A DNA stretch of 64,000 nt from an uncultured Oscillibacter sp. Lineage in GTDB: Bacteria > Bacillota > Clostridia > Oscillospirales > Oscillospiraceae. The DNA lies in assembly GCA_947577075.1 (NCBI GenBank), contig CANPTW010000006.1, positions 21,311 to 85,310 on the forward strand, read 5' to 3'. The position numbers and the translations under genes are program-made. Position 1 is the first letter of the stretch. Each line of letters begins with the position of its first letter. Below, piece by piece: positions 17,210 through 24,525 of this stretch. The notes below the pieces were generated by a model that was given only the letters and a program-made list of their open reading frames with translations, searched no databases and was not told the DNA's origin.

Positions 17210-17305
17210 TTACCGCCTGATAGTTCTATCGCCAAGGCCCAAAGCAATTGCCAGAATAACTAAGGGATTTGTGAAGAACTGGATAGCTGTTTTGAAGATT
17301 TCCAC
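17210..17305 (-). CDS. 31-residue hydrophobic peptide, antisense to the phage operon
   Basis: A GTG start with AGGAGG 8 nt upstream. The sequence is MEIFKTAIQFFTNPLVILAI, followed by ALGLGDRTIRR: one membrane span with a basic tail. It overlaps the 39-residue frame below. The size and topology fit a type I toxin, a small holin-like peptide, or a coat-like peptide. There is no homology evidence. Confidence 0.45.
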   Translation of the reverse strand: MEIFKTAIQFFTNPLVILAIALGLGDRTIRR

Positions 17306-17379
17306 AGAAGTCGCCTCCTTTCCTTTGCAATCTCTAGTGTCACTTGGAAACACCCCCTTTCTTGGATGATTTCAAACAT
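17260..17379 (-). CDS. 39-residue basic peptide overlapping the hydrophobic peptide
   Basis: ATG with GAAGGA 8 nt upstream. The product starts MFEIIQERG and is rich in Lys/Arg/Ser. It shares 46 bp with the hydrophobic peptide in another frame, so its translation could control that of the downstream start. It could also be chance. Confidence 0.3.
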   Translation of the reverse strand: MFEIIQERGCFQVTLEIAKERRRLLWKSSKQLSSSSQIP

Positions 17380-17504
17380 GATGATGTTCCTTCTGTTAGG
17401 TAATTTATTTGTCTGGACAACTGATATTTTACCAAAAGAAGGACGCTTCGTCTAATGAACAAACCATGAATCCGCCGGGGCCTTGCAAGCGCATTTTCAA
17501 ATAT

Positions 17505-17580
17505 CGCGGGATAGAGAAGTGGTTAACTCACCAGGTTTTCACCCTGGAGAACGCCGGTTCAAATCCGGCTCCCGCAACCA
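17505..17580 (+). tRNA. tRNA with UUC (Glu) anticodon and initiator-like acceptor
   Basis: A complete 76-nt cloverleaf. Acceptor 17505-17511 with 17570-17576; anticodon stem CCAGG/CCTGG around the loop TTTTCAC (anticodon TTC); T-arm GCCGG-TTCAAAT-CCGGC; coded CCA at 17578-17580. Position 1 is C and position 72 is A, the unpaired pair typical of bacterial initiator tRNA, and the T-arm plus acceptor end also match initiator tRNA. The anticodon part is that of tRNA-Glu. It lies inside the phage genome between Rep and the coat genes. Confidence 0.85.
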
Positions 17581-17631
17581 TGACTTTCTGGGAAAGGAGG
17601 GAGCGTCGAAGCTACTACCGCTGTCACCGGC

Positions 17632-17793
17632 ATGGCCGCTATCATGGCCGCAATGGACACGGTGATCCAGCTCATGAGCAAGTGCTGGGACCTGATGACC
17701 AGCAACCCCCTGCTCGCGCTGTGCTGCGCCGCTGGGCTTCTGCCCATCGGCATCAGCATCTTCACCGCCCTGCGCAACGCCGCCCGGGGCTGA
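17632..17793 (+). CDS. Candidate major coat protein (pVIII-like)
   Basis: A 53-residue protein: short N-terminal helix, a hydrophobic span (LLALCCAAGLLPIGISIFTAL) and a basic end (RNAARG). This is the layout of filamentous phage coat proteins, whose basic tail contacts DNA. It follows Rep and the tRNA. The strong AAGGAGGG (17594-17601) lies 30 nt before this ATG and only 3 nt before an in-frame GTC. So the true start may be non-ATG, giving an extra VEATTAVTG. No cleavable signal peptide is evident. Confidence 0.6.
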   Translation: MAAIMAAMDTVIQLMSKCWDLMTSNPLLALCCAAGLLPIGISIFTALRNAARG

Positions 17794-17844
17794 CCGGGAG
17801 AAGGGGGCGGGCAAAGCCCGCCCCCACTTTTAAGGAGGTATATC

Positions 17845-17988
17845 ATGCTTGGCATTGTCCGGCTTTTCGATTCGACCCTGCGGGCGGTCCTGGACGTTCC
17901 GGAGCTTGCCCTGTTCCTGGGCACGGCCCTGCTTCTGATTATCATTGGAATCTTCTCCTGGATTGTGCGTCGTGGAAAGAGAGTGTGA
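17845..17988 (+). CDS. Small phage membrane protein (minor coat candidate)
   Basis: A 47-residue protein with AAGGAGGT upstream. An amphipathic N-terminus, one hydrophobic span (ALFLGTALLLIIIGIFSWIV) and a basic tail RRGKRV. The size and place match pVII/pIX or a second coat protein. The next gene begins 4 bp later. Confidence 0.6.
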   Translation: MLGIVRLFDSTLRAVLDVPELALFLGTALLLIIIGIFSWIVRRGKRV

Positions 17989-17992
17989 TTTT

Positions 17993-18166
17993 ATGACCGA
18001 CATGGTTTTCATGGTCTATGACGCATTCGGAAATCTCCGCTTCCAAAGCAGCAACTGGCCCATGGCCCGCTCCGCCCTGGACTTTGTGATACAGGAGGCC
18101 CAGGAACTGGCCTCCCCGAAGAACTGTCCCCGGCTTCAAATCTGTCTCGAGGAGAATGTAGAATGA
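17993..18166 (+). CDS. Small soluble phage protein, unknown function
   Basis: A 57-residue protein starting MTDMVFMVYD; no membrane span. Its stop overlaps the next start (ATGA at 18163-18166), indicating coupled translation in the coat-gene cluster. I recognise no family. Confidence 0.55.
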   Translation: MTDMVFMVYDAFGNLRFQSSNWPMARSALDFVIQEAQELASPKNCPRLQICLEENVE

Positions 18167-18300
18167 TTGCCCTTTTCGTTTTCGCCCTGCCCTTTGCCCT
18201 CTATGGCATCGCCTACGGCTCCTACTGCCTGGGCCGCACCCTGGCCCGTCTGGCCCCCGCCCTCTGGCTCCGGCTCCGCCAAAAGAAGAAGGGCCGCTAA
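18163..18300 (+). CDS. Small phage membrane protein with basic tail
   Basis: A 45-residue protein overlapping the previous gene by 4 bp. The hydrophobic N-terminal half (ALFVFALPFALYGIAYGSY) is followed by a strongly basic tail (RLRQKKKGR). Coat or assembly role by position. The gene ends in a GGCCGCTAAGCGGCC palindrome across its stop codon. Confidence 0.55.
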   Translation: MIALFVFALPFALYGIAYGSYCLGRTLARLAPALWLRLRQKKKGR

Positions 18301-18320
18301 GCGGCCCTATGGAGGTATCT

Positions 18321-18455
18321 ATGTATTCATGGTGTTTGCTTTCCTCTGATTTCTCTATGTTCATCAAGGTCCGCTGTGTCTCCTGCGGCCGTCTGGTCAC
18401 GGTGAACCGCAAAGATAAATACTGCCCTCTCTGTCACCGAAAGCATTCCAGATAA
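18321..18455 (+). CDS. Small zinc-ribbon-like phage protein
   Basis: A 44-residue protein with GGAGGT upstream. Two CxxC pairs (CVSC and CPLC) spaced for zinc, with basic residues between and after them. It may bind nucleic acid. It is last of the first plus-strand gene run before two minus-strand genes. Confidence 0.55.
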   Translation: MYSWCLLSSDFSMFIKVRCVSCGRLVTVNRKDKYCPLCHRKHSR

Positions 18456-18461
18456 CCGCCC

Positions 18462-18716
18462 CTAGCGCTCCTCCTCCCGGTGCTCGTCCTGGATAAGATG
18501 CAGCAGGATTTCATTCGACTTCCGCACCATCTCGACCTCCCGCCGCTCCGTCTCCCGCTGGCGGGCTAACTCTTCGGCCTCTTCGGAGCTTCGCCGGGCT
18601 GGTAGCTCTTTGATGGTTATGTATAGGGATACGCAAGCAGCTATTAAGCCGATAGGCCAAATGAAAATAAAACAGATTAGTGTGATAATCCATGCTTTGA
18701 CAATTGGATTTTTCAT
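18462..18716 (-). CDS. Membrane protein with coiled-coil tail (possible superinfection factor)
   Basis: An 84-residue protein with GGAGG before ATG 18716. Residues about 8-35 form one long or two short membrane spans (ITLICFIFIWPIGLIAACVS). The rest is a charged Glu/Arg coiled coil facing the cytosol. It is on the opposite strand to the structural genes, paired with the gene at 18728-18910 and next to the receptor-binding gene. That suggests a lysogeny or immunity role; this is inference only. Confidence 0.55.
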   Translation of the reverse strand: MKNPIVKAWIITLICFIFIWPIGLIAACVSLYITIKELPARRSSEEAEELARQRETERREVEMVRKSNEILLHLIQDEHREEER

Positions 18717-18727
18717 ATTTCCTCCCG

Positions 18728-18910
18728 TCATTTGATGGACTCAAGCTCTTTCCTAAATTTTTGAGAGGCAGCCTTTATTTTCTTGAGTTGCTTTTCTTCT
18801 TCCCGGCTGATTTTCCCATCGTCTTTCATTGCTGCCATTTCACAGGCTTGCTCAAAGGTTTTTGTCATGGTGGTAATGTTCAGAATCTGCGCTTTTATGT
18901 AGCTGTTCAT
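18728..18910 (-). CDS. Small helical phage protein
   Basis: A 60-residue protein with AGGAGGG before ATG 18910. Highly charged helices; the stretch DDGKISREEE resembles an EF-hand-like loop, but one loop alone is weak evidence. It is upstream of and co-directional with the 84-residue membrane protein (11-bp gap), and divergent from the pIII-like gene, sharing a 55-bp promoter region. Confidence 0.5.
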   Translation of the reverse strand: MNSYIKAQILNITTMTKTFEQACEMAAMKDDGKISREEEKQLKKIKAASQKFRKELESIK

Positions 18911-18965
18911 TGCATTCCCTCCTTTTTGCAAGAGCTTATCATATTTAGTAGGGTGGTGTCAATTC

Positions 18966-20792
18966 TTGAAAAAAAGAGTGTTACGGTTATGCGCTGCCTT
19001 ATTGGCTGTGATTTTGCTTTCTGCGGCGGTCGTTCCTTGTTATGCAGTGACTGATGAATATACATCAACAGGGACCTTTTGGTCGAGCCTGAAAGAAAAA
19101 TGGTGGCTTGGATTTGGCTCTGAATTCTTAATCGGACATCTTGCTGACAGTGCATGTTCTGAATCTCCTGATTCAAGGCATCATGGCTCTTTGAAAACCT
19201 ATGCTCAAAATTCTGATGGTTCGTATACTGCCATATGCAATTACTGTTCAGCAGAATTTCCGGTATATGATGCGGACCTCTCCGCCGCCTACTCTGACTA
19301 CGTCACCACCCTCCCGGCCAGCGGCTACACTTCGGATGGTCATTTGAAAATTGTGGTTCCAGTCACTTCTGTTTATGTTGAGCGTAGTAGTGCTGGCTGT
19401 ATTGCTGCTTGTTCTCATTATTTAGGTGATAAAGCTGGTGGGGAACTTCCGTTCGTTTTTTCGTGCGATGAGGGCACCCATAACATTACTATTTCCCCCA
19501 TTTCCGGTAAAACCACAATTCTTTCTGTGTCTTATTCTTTGGGTGTATATTTTTCATATTGCTGGACTGCCCCTGTTTCCGGCTTCTATACTATGAGATC
19601 TAGCTTTGGCTCAGGTTATTTGATTTCTGAAAATGGAGAAAAAAAGATTTATTCGCCAACCAACTCTGCTAAAGCGGTATTTTATGAAGATGGTTATGCG
19701 GTGGATAGCGTTTTAAATGGTTTGGGTTTCGTCGGTAAAGCATTTTCTTTTGCATCTTTTAATCCAATGCCGCTTGTTATTGATGTTGTCCCTGTCGCCT
19801 CCCCCTCCGGCGACACCTACAACACCACCACCCGCCCGACCTCCATCAGTGGCGGCAACTATGGTATAGTCGGAGACAACGGCCAAATCACCAAAGTAGA
19901 AGACAACTCCACCATAGTCAATGAAACGAACAACACCTACTATAACCCCGCCACGGGCCTAACCTTCCCCATGACCAATTGGAGCTATGACTACTCGGAC
20001 CGCTCCTACAGAGTGGACTACACCACCTCCAACACCACCGGAGACACGGTAACGAATACCTCCACCATCACCTATGGAGACGAATACATCACCATCCAGG
20101 AAATAGACAACTCCAAAGGGGACACCGTCACCAACAACTACACCATCTACTATCTCATAGACGGCTCCAGCTCCACAACTCCCCCCTGTGACCACGACTG
20201 GCAGAAGGGAGAGGCCGTTGTCCCCACCTGCGTCCGCCCCGGCTCCGCCTCCTACGTCTGCTCCAAGTGCCAGCAGACGAAAACCGAATCCATCCCCGCT
20301 CTGGGCCATAACTGGCAGGTCAAGCAGACCGTCACCACCCAGTACGACGAAACCGGCCAGCTCGTCCAGCAGGGCTATACCATCTTCGAGTGCTCCCGCT
20401 GCCATGAGCAGTACAAGTCCACCGACGGCACCGCTCCCCCTGGTGGCGGCGGTTCCGGCACGGATCCAGGCGGAGAGGACAAAGAAACCATCTGGGACAA
20501 GCTGGGCAATCTTGTCGGCTCCCTTGGAAGCGGCGTAATCGGCCTCATAGAAGCCGCCCTGGGCAAGGTCCTGGACGCTCTCATCGCCCTCGTTGAAAAG
20601 ATGATGGAGAAGCTGAAAACGGTGGTCGAGGCCGTCCTCTCCATCTTCGACGAGCTCCCCGCGCTCTTCGGCGGCTTCCTGGATTTCCTTGTGGCCTTGT
20701 TTCCCTTCCTCCCCCCGGAGCTCATGACCATCCTGACTTTCGGTATCCTGGCCGTGGTCTTCATCGGCATCATAAAGGCGGTGAGAAGATAA
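18966..20792 (+). CDS. pIII-like adsorption and release protein
   Basis: A 608-residue protein from a TTG start: a Sec signal peptide ending near VVPCYA, a long extracellular region, and a C-terminal hydrophobic anchor (ILTFGILAVVFIGIIKAV) with a basic tail. This is the layout of filamentous phage pIII, which binds the host receptor and releases virions. The C-terminal half has CxxC zinc-like pairs (CSKC, CSRC) and a Gly/Pro linker. The 5' half (about 18966-19790) is clearly AT-richer than the rest, so the N-terminal domain was probably exchanged recently. Confidence 0.75.
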   Translation: MKKRVLRLCAALLAVILLSAAVVPCYAVTDEYTSTGTFWSSLKEKWWLGFGSEFLIGHLADSACSESPDSRHHGSLKTYAQNSDGSYTAICNYCSAEFPVYDADLSAAYSDYVTTLPASGYTSDGHLKIVVPVTSVYVERSSAGCIAACSHYLGDKAGGELPFVFSCDEGTHNITISPISGKTTILSVSYSLGVYFSYCWTAPVSGFYTMRSSFGSGYLISENGEKKIYSPTNSAKAVFYEDGYAVDSVLNGLGFVGKAFSFASFNPMPLVIDVVPVASPSGDTYNTTTRPTSISGGNYGIVGDNGQITKVEDNSTIVNETNNTYYNPATGLTFPMTNWSYDYSDRSYRVDYTTSNTTGDTVTNTSTITYGDEYITIQEIDNSKGDTVTNNYTIYYLIDGSSSTTPPCDHDWQKGEAVVPTCVRPGSASYVCSKCQQTKTESIPALGHNWQVKQTVTTQYDETGQLVQQGYTIFECSRCHEQYKSTDGTAPPGGGGSGTDPGGEDKETIWDKLGNLVGSLGSGVIGLIEAALGKVLDALIALVEKMMEKLKTVVEAVLSIFDELPALFGGFLDFLVALFPFLPPELMTILTFGILAVVFIGIIKAVRR

Positions 20793-20950
20793 TGGAGGAT
20801 TTCGCCGCCCTCATGTCCTGGACCATGCGTATTTTCGACCTGCCCATTACCCTGTACGGCTTCACCTTTTCCCTCTGGCAAGTCTTTGCGTTCAGCGCCG
20901 TCACGGTAATCGTCGGCAAAATTTTAGCGGAGGTGTTTTTCGGTGACTGA
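20792..20950 (+). CDS. Small phage membrane protein (pVI-like candidate)
   Basis: A 52-residue protein whose ATG overlaps the pIII-like stop codon (TAATG). Two hydrophobic stretches, and it ends EVFFGD. In filamentous phages pVI follows gene III and caps the same virion end; assignment is by position. Confidence 0.55.
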   Translation: MEDFAALMSWTMRIFDLPITLYGFTFSLWQVFAFSAVTVIVGKILAEVFFGD

Positions 20951-21422
20951 AGACGAAATCATCGTAGTTGAACCGGAAGAGTATATCCCAGAATCAGAAC
21001 CCGCTTCGGAGCCCGCCCCTGCTCCAGAACCGGCCCCCGCCCCGGAGCCGGAGACTCCCGCCCCTCCGGTGGAGGTCGTTACCATAGAAGACCTCCTGGA
21101 CCGCCTTACCGGCGAAAGTCAGGGAGAAGAAACTGGGGACGACGGGGAGGAAGCCCCGCCCCAGGAAGGAGAGGAAACGCCTCTCCCCGGCGGCGACGCT
21201 CCGCCCGCCGAAGGGACCCTGGAAGGCCCCATTGAAGTCGTCGGTATGGACGACCTTCTGGAATATACGGGGACGATTCAAGAGACGTTGGACCATCCCC
21301 TTATGACCACGCCCTTTGAGGATTACACCGTTACGGAGGGACTTCTTTTACTCCTCCTGCTGTCCGTATTCGTATTCGCCTGCGCCAAGCTGCTGAAAGG
21401 AGGCTTTGCATGGCTCCGGTAG
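20943..21422 (+). CDS. Acidic Pro-rich membrane-anchored phage protein
   Basis: A 159-residue protein from a GTG start overlapping the previous gene by 8 bp. The first 120 residues are acidic with Pro-Ala-Glu repeats (EPAPAPEPAPAPEPE). Near the end is one membrane span (LLLLLLLSVFVFACAKLL), and it ends with a basic tail. The type resembles a tail-anchored spacer or assembly protein. No homologue is recognised. It has no signal peptide, so the long acidic part may lie on either side of the membrane. Confidence 0.6.
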   Translation: MTEDEIIVVEPEEYIPESEPASEPAPAPEPAPAPEPETPAPPVEVVTIEDLLDRLTGESQGEETGDDGEEAPPQEGEETPLPGGDAPPAEGTLEGPIEVVGMDDLLEYTGTIQETLDHPLMTTPFEDYTVTEGLLLLLLLSVFVFACAKLLKGGFAWLR

Positions 21423-21589
21423 TCGCTGAATTTTTCGGTATCATGGGCCTGAACGCCTACGCCCCCCAAACCCTGGGTGAGCTCATCCCATACCTTTTGA
21501 CGGTCTTCGTCGGCGTGGCCCTGGTCTCCGGCGTGTTCCGGGTCATTGGCCGCCTCGTGGAGCTGCTGATGGACTTTAGGCGCTGGTAA
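21410..21589 (+). CDS. Small phage membrane protein
   Basis: A 59-residue protein with AAAGGAGG upstream, overlapping the previous gene by 13 bp. One long hydrophobic span (LIPYLLTVFVGVALVSGVF), then a basic/aromatic end DFRRW. Minor coat or pI partner by position; the Zot gene starts 11 bp later. Confidence 0.6.
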   Translation: MAPVVAEFFGIMGLNAYAPQTLGELIPYLLTVFVGVALVSGVFRVIGRLVELLMDFRRW

Positions 21590-21600
21590 GGAGGGAAGCT

Positions 21601-22506
21601 ATGATTTTAGTAGTCCTAGTCATTCTCCTGGTGGTCCTGGCCATTTTCCCCACCATCCGCTGCGCTTTGCTCCATCCCCTCCTCATGGCCTGGAACAGCG
21701 GCAGGGACGCATGGTTCTACTTCCGGCACAAGGAATATAACCGCTGCTCCTCCGGGGAGCTCGTCGCCTTCTGCGGCCTGTTCGGTAAAGGGAAAACCCT
21801 TTCCGCCGTTCACAAGGTCGTCAGCGCCTACCGCCGCTATGACGGCAAGCCCGTCTGGTGCCCCCGGCGTAAGAAGATGGTCACCCAGCGCATCAAGGTC
21901 ATTTCCAACGTCTCTTTGAGCATCCCCTATGAGGATTTCGTCAGCCTGGAACAGGTGGTTTTGGACGCTGAGCGAAAAGCGGAATACGACGACCAGAATG
22001 AAACCCTGACCGTGACGCTGGTCCTGGGGGACGAGTTCAGCGTGCAGATGAACAGCCGGAACTTCAAGACGAACATCGACCCGCTGTTTCTCAATACCAT
22101 CCTGACCTGCCGTCATTACTACATAAGCCTGTACTACACTGCCCAGCGCTTCGGCCACGTGGACGCGCTTCTGCGTCAGGTGACAAGCTGCGTGATTGAA
22201 TGCGACAAGCTCTGGCGGCTCCAGCGCCTCTCTACCTTTGACGCCTGGGAGATGGAGAACGCCACGAATCCACGGCTGCTGACGCCGCTGAACAAGAAAT
22301 GCTGGTTTGTCCGGGACCGGGACTACAACGCCTATGACACCCTGGCCTGTGTCGGCAACCTGAAGCACGCCATGAAAGCCGGAGACATGATGAGCGAAGA
22401 GGAAATCCTGAAGCTCCAGCAGAACACCCAGGAGCCCAACATGGAGGGCATTCTGAAACCCTCCAAACGGTGGAGGAGGATGAAGCGCAGGGAGAACAAG
22501 AAGTGA
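21601..22506 (+). CDS. Zot/pI-type virion assembly ATPase
   Basis: A 301-residue protein with an N-terminal membrane span (ILVVLVILLVVLAIFPTI), Walker A GLFGKGKT and Walker B TLVLGDEF, then the family stretch ILTCRHYYISLYYTAQ. This is the inner-membrane motor that exports filamentous phage DNA, and the best marker that the region is an inovirus. An N-terminal span, instead of the C-terminal one of pI from E. coli phages, is seen in many Gram-positive relatives. A strong terminator follows. Confidence 0.85.
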   Translation: MILVVLVILLVVLAIFPTIRCALLHPLLMAWNSGRDAWFYFRHKEYNRCSSGELVAFCGLFGKGKTLSAVHKVVSAYRRYDGKPVWCPRRKKMVTQRIKVISNVSLSIPYEDFVSLEQVVLDAERKAEYDDQNETLTVTLVLGDEFSVQMNSRNFKTNIDPLFLNTILTCRHYYISLYYTAQRFGHVDALLRQVTSCVIECDKLWRLQRLSTFDAWEMENATNPRLLTPLNKKCWFVRDRDYNAYDTLACVGNLKHAMKAGDMMSEEEILKLQQNTQEPNMEGILKPSKRWRRMKRRENKK

Positions 22507-22510
22507 TTTG

Positions 22511-22552
22511 GAGGGGGCCCCGCCGCACGGCTTTAGCCGCGCGGGGCCCCCT
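22511..22552 (+). terminator. Terminator of the inovirus structural operon
   Basis: Stem GGGGGCCCCGC/GCGGGGCCCCC with a GC-rich loop, right after the Zot stop codon; a short TT follows. It separates the plus-strand operon from the minus-strand transposase. Confidence 0.75.
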
Positions 22553-22560
22553 TCCCTTGT

Positions 22561-22614
22561 TGTAACACATGCCCGGCGCTGCAGCAGCTCGCCGGCAGCT
22601 CCGTTTGTGTTACA
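22561..22614. repeat. TGTAACACA hairpin module 1
   Basis: 9-bp arms TGTAACACA and TGTGTTACA spaced to give a 54-bp unit, 39 bp past the transposase stop. The centre is GC-rich (GCTGCAGCAGCTCGCCGGCAG). Three more units follow (23756, 23990, 25097). Confidence 0.75.
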
Positions 22615-22652
22615 GCTTCTAAGCGGTCCGTACATCCCTTGTGCCGTAGTGG

Positions 22653-23699
22653 TTACAGGCCTTTTCCGACCGCCGCCGGCGTTTTCCATCCAAGGATTTT
22701 TCTTGGATAATTGTTCATCCAGTCCACGGCCTCCTGTATCTGTCGCTGGGAAACCTTTGTGAAGTCCGTCCCCTTCGGAAAGAACCGGCGCAAGAGCCGG
22801 TTGTGGTTTTCATTTGTCCCCTTCTCCCAGGCGGAGTAAGAATGGCAGTAATAAACCTCGAACCGTTTCCCTCCATAGATGGACTGTGTGAGCAAGTCAT
22901 ACTCCAGAAACTCCGGCCCGTTGTCTGTGGTGATGCTCCGGAACTCCTCCCGGAATTTCTGCTTTCCCATTTTTCGCTCCAGCCTATCAAAGACGGCCCG
23001 GACCGACGCCGCCCGTTTATCCGGCAGAACAAAGGCCATTTCTTCCCGGCCCTTCCGGTCCGTAATGGTGAGCGTAGCCGCTTTGGTATTGGCGCATCCG
23101 ACTACCAGGTCTATTTCCTTGTGGCCTGCCTCTATCCGCCGGTTCGCCGCCTCCGGCCTGTCCAGGATGGAGGGCAAAGCCGGGTGTACGGTCCGCCGCT
23201 CCGGCTTCTCTCCCTTCCGCCGTACCCGCCCTTTTTCGATCAGGTCCTTATTGGTAATATGGAGAAACACACGCTTGTCTATGTAGCTGTACAGGGTGGA
23301 AGGACAGACGGAGGTGGTGAACCCCTCCGCTCTGGCCGCCGCCAGCGCCGCCGAAGGAGAGAACCGCTTGCGCCGGTCCTGCTTCCTGTTCGGCTGAACG
23401 CCAAGCATTTTCTTTTCCAGAAAGTTGGCAAGGGCATGGTCGTTCCCGATTTTTAAAGGCCGTCCCTTGGCGGTCTGATTGTAGTCATGAATCTGCTGGG
23501 CCTTGTCCGCCGAGTAGCGTACCTCGTCCCAATAATCACAGCGGTGAGTGTAGAGGCCCCGCTTGATTTCGTTATAGATGGTCTGGCGGCAGAACCCCAG
23601 CTTCCGGGCAATCTCCGTCACTCCGGCCCCGGCCATATACATGCCCTCCAGCAAAAACCGCTCGTCCCTGGTCATGTAATGCTGTGTCCCTCGTCCCAT
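22653..23699 (-). CDS. IS30-family DDE transposase carried by the inovirus
   Basis: A 348-residue protein from the ATG after GGAGGAGG. The N-terminal HTH (GVTEIARKLGFCRQTIYNEI) and the DDE triad (KEIDLVVG, ITTDNGPEF, WEKGTNENHNRL) are those of IS30 transposases. Spiroplasma filamentous phages are known to carry IS30-type transposases, so it could integrate the phage. The flanking TGTAACACA hairpins could be its sites. The alternative is a plain IS copy that landed in the phage; no full terminal repeats of a separate IS are seen. Confidence 0.85.
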   Translation of the reverse strand: MGRGTQHYMTRDERFLLEGMYMAGAGVTEIARKLGFCRQTIYNEIKRGLYTHRCDYWDEVRYSADKAQQIHDYNQTAKGRPLKIGNDHALANFLEKKMLGVQPNRKQDRRKRFSPSAALAAARAEGFTTSVCPSTLYSYIDKRVFLHITNKDLIEKGRVRRKGEKPERRTVHPALPSILDRPEAANRRIEAGHKEIDLVVGCANTKAATLTITDRKGREEMAFVLPDKRAASVRAVFDRLERKMGKQKFREEFRSITTDNGPEFLEYDLLTQSIYGGKRFEVYYCHSYSAWEKGTNENHNRLLRRFFPKGTDFTKVSQRQIQEAVDWMNNYPRKILGWKTPAAVGKGL

Positions 23700-23755
23700 G
23701 GTATCCTCCTCCCGACAGTCCGCCGCCCACGACCGAAGCCGTGGGCGGTCCCTAT

Positions 23756-23809
23756 TGTAACACACCTACACAAGCTGCGCCCGGAGGCCTTCAGCAAAGT
23801 TGTGTTACA
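23756..23809. repeat. TGTAACACA hairpin module 2
   Basis: Same 9-bp arms and 54-bp length as module 1. The right arm continues TGTGTTACAGCTTCT as in module 1. It lies just upstream of the transposase start. Between modules 2 and 3 (23810-23989) I see no gene, only a GC-rich spacer. Confidence 0.75.
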
Positions 23810-23989
23810 GCTTCTTCAAGGAGATGCGGGAGGCCTCTGGCCGGTTCGCATGTATGCTCCCCCGGGCCCCCTGGCCCAGCCTCCGAACGTGGTCCCAGGT
23901 CCGTCAGCCCTTCCGCCTCCAGCCGTGGCCCCTGATTATCCCTCCTTGTCTACCGGGCCCCCGGCCCCAGCTCCCGACATCCGCCGCAC

Positions 23990-24054
23990 TGTAACACAAT
24001 GCCATGCGGCTGCCGCTCCGGATCAGCGAAGCAGCGGCGTCAGATTGTGTTACA
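23990..24054. repeat. TGTAACACA hairpin module 3
   Basis: Arms lengthened to 11 bp (TGTAACACAAT and ATTGTGTTACA), total 65 bp. The right arm includes the stop codon of the minus-strand gene at 24050-24337. The inner sequence GCCGCTCCGG..GCAGCGGCG can form a second stem. Confidence 0.75.
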
Positions 24055-24337
24055 GCTCCTCCAATTCTCGGAACCGGCGGTCCAGCTCCCGCTGGAGGCC
24101 CTCCATGGTCTGCTCCAGCTTCTGCCGTTTATCCCTCAGTTTCCAAAACAGCGCCCGCTGCCGCCGGATATCCTCTTCTATCCGCTCCAACTCCGCCTCC
24201 TTCTGCGGCAGCTCCCAAACGCACCGGGTAATCAGGTTCTCGAACTTCTCCGTGAAGCTGTTCCCCACCTGCCGGTCAATGAGCTCCGCCAGCTCGTCGG
24301 AAAAGCGGATGCTCCGAATGTTCGGTTTACTCGCCAT
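24050..24337 (-). CDS. Ribbon-helix-helix-like DNA-binding protein with coiled coil
   Basis: A 95-residue protein. The N-terminal 40 residues (NIRSIRFSDELAELIDRQVG) look like a ribbon-helix-helix DNA-binding fold; the rest is a charged coiled coil (ELERIEEDIRR to the end). It is likely the phage repressor or an accessory of the transposase. It is last of four minus-strand genes spaced within a few bases of each other, read toward the transposase. Confidence 0.65.
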   Translation of the reverse strand: MASKPNIRSIRFSDELAELIDRQVGNSFTEKFENLITRCVWELPQKEAELERIEEDIRRQRALFWKLRDKRQKLEQTMEGLQRELDRRFRELEEL

Positions 24338-24340
24338 GTC

Positions 24341-24523
24341 TCACGCCTCCTCCACAAACACGATTTTCCAATCCTCCGGCACCTTCGCCCAGGCGTGCGG
24401 TCCCCGCCCGGAACTGTCCTCCTGCATGCTGTCCAGCAAAAACCCGCCCTCCGCCACCCGGCTTATCCGCTCACACACGGCCCAGTAAACCCCCTCCTGG
24501 CTCCGAAACGTCACCTTGACCAT
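24341..24523 (-). CDS. Small phage protein, unknown function
   Basis: A 60-residue protein starting MVKVTFRSQEGVYWAVCERI, with GGAGG before ATG 24523; no span or known motif. It ends 3 bp before the ribbon-helix-helix gene start and begins 2 bp after the previous stop codon. Confidence 0.5.
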   Translation of the reverse strand: MVKVTFRSQEGVYWAVCERISRVAEGGFLLDSMQEDSSGRGPHAWAKVPEDWKIVFVEEA

Positions 24524-24525
24524 GT

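Noticed and set aside
17482..17996. 195-codon frame running through the tRNA and coat gene
   Set aside because: It reads through the tRNA and in a different frame from the coat gene; the product is low-complexity Arg/His.
22653..23699. A separate IS30 insertion unrelated to the phage
   Set aside because: Not excluded, but only 9-bp arms flank the gene, the same arms recur at sites without a transposase, and IS30-type genes are known in filamentous phages.
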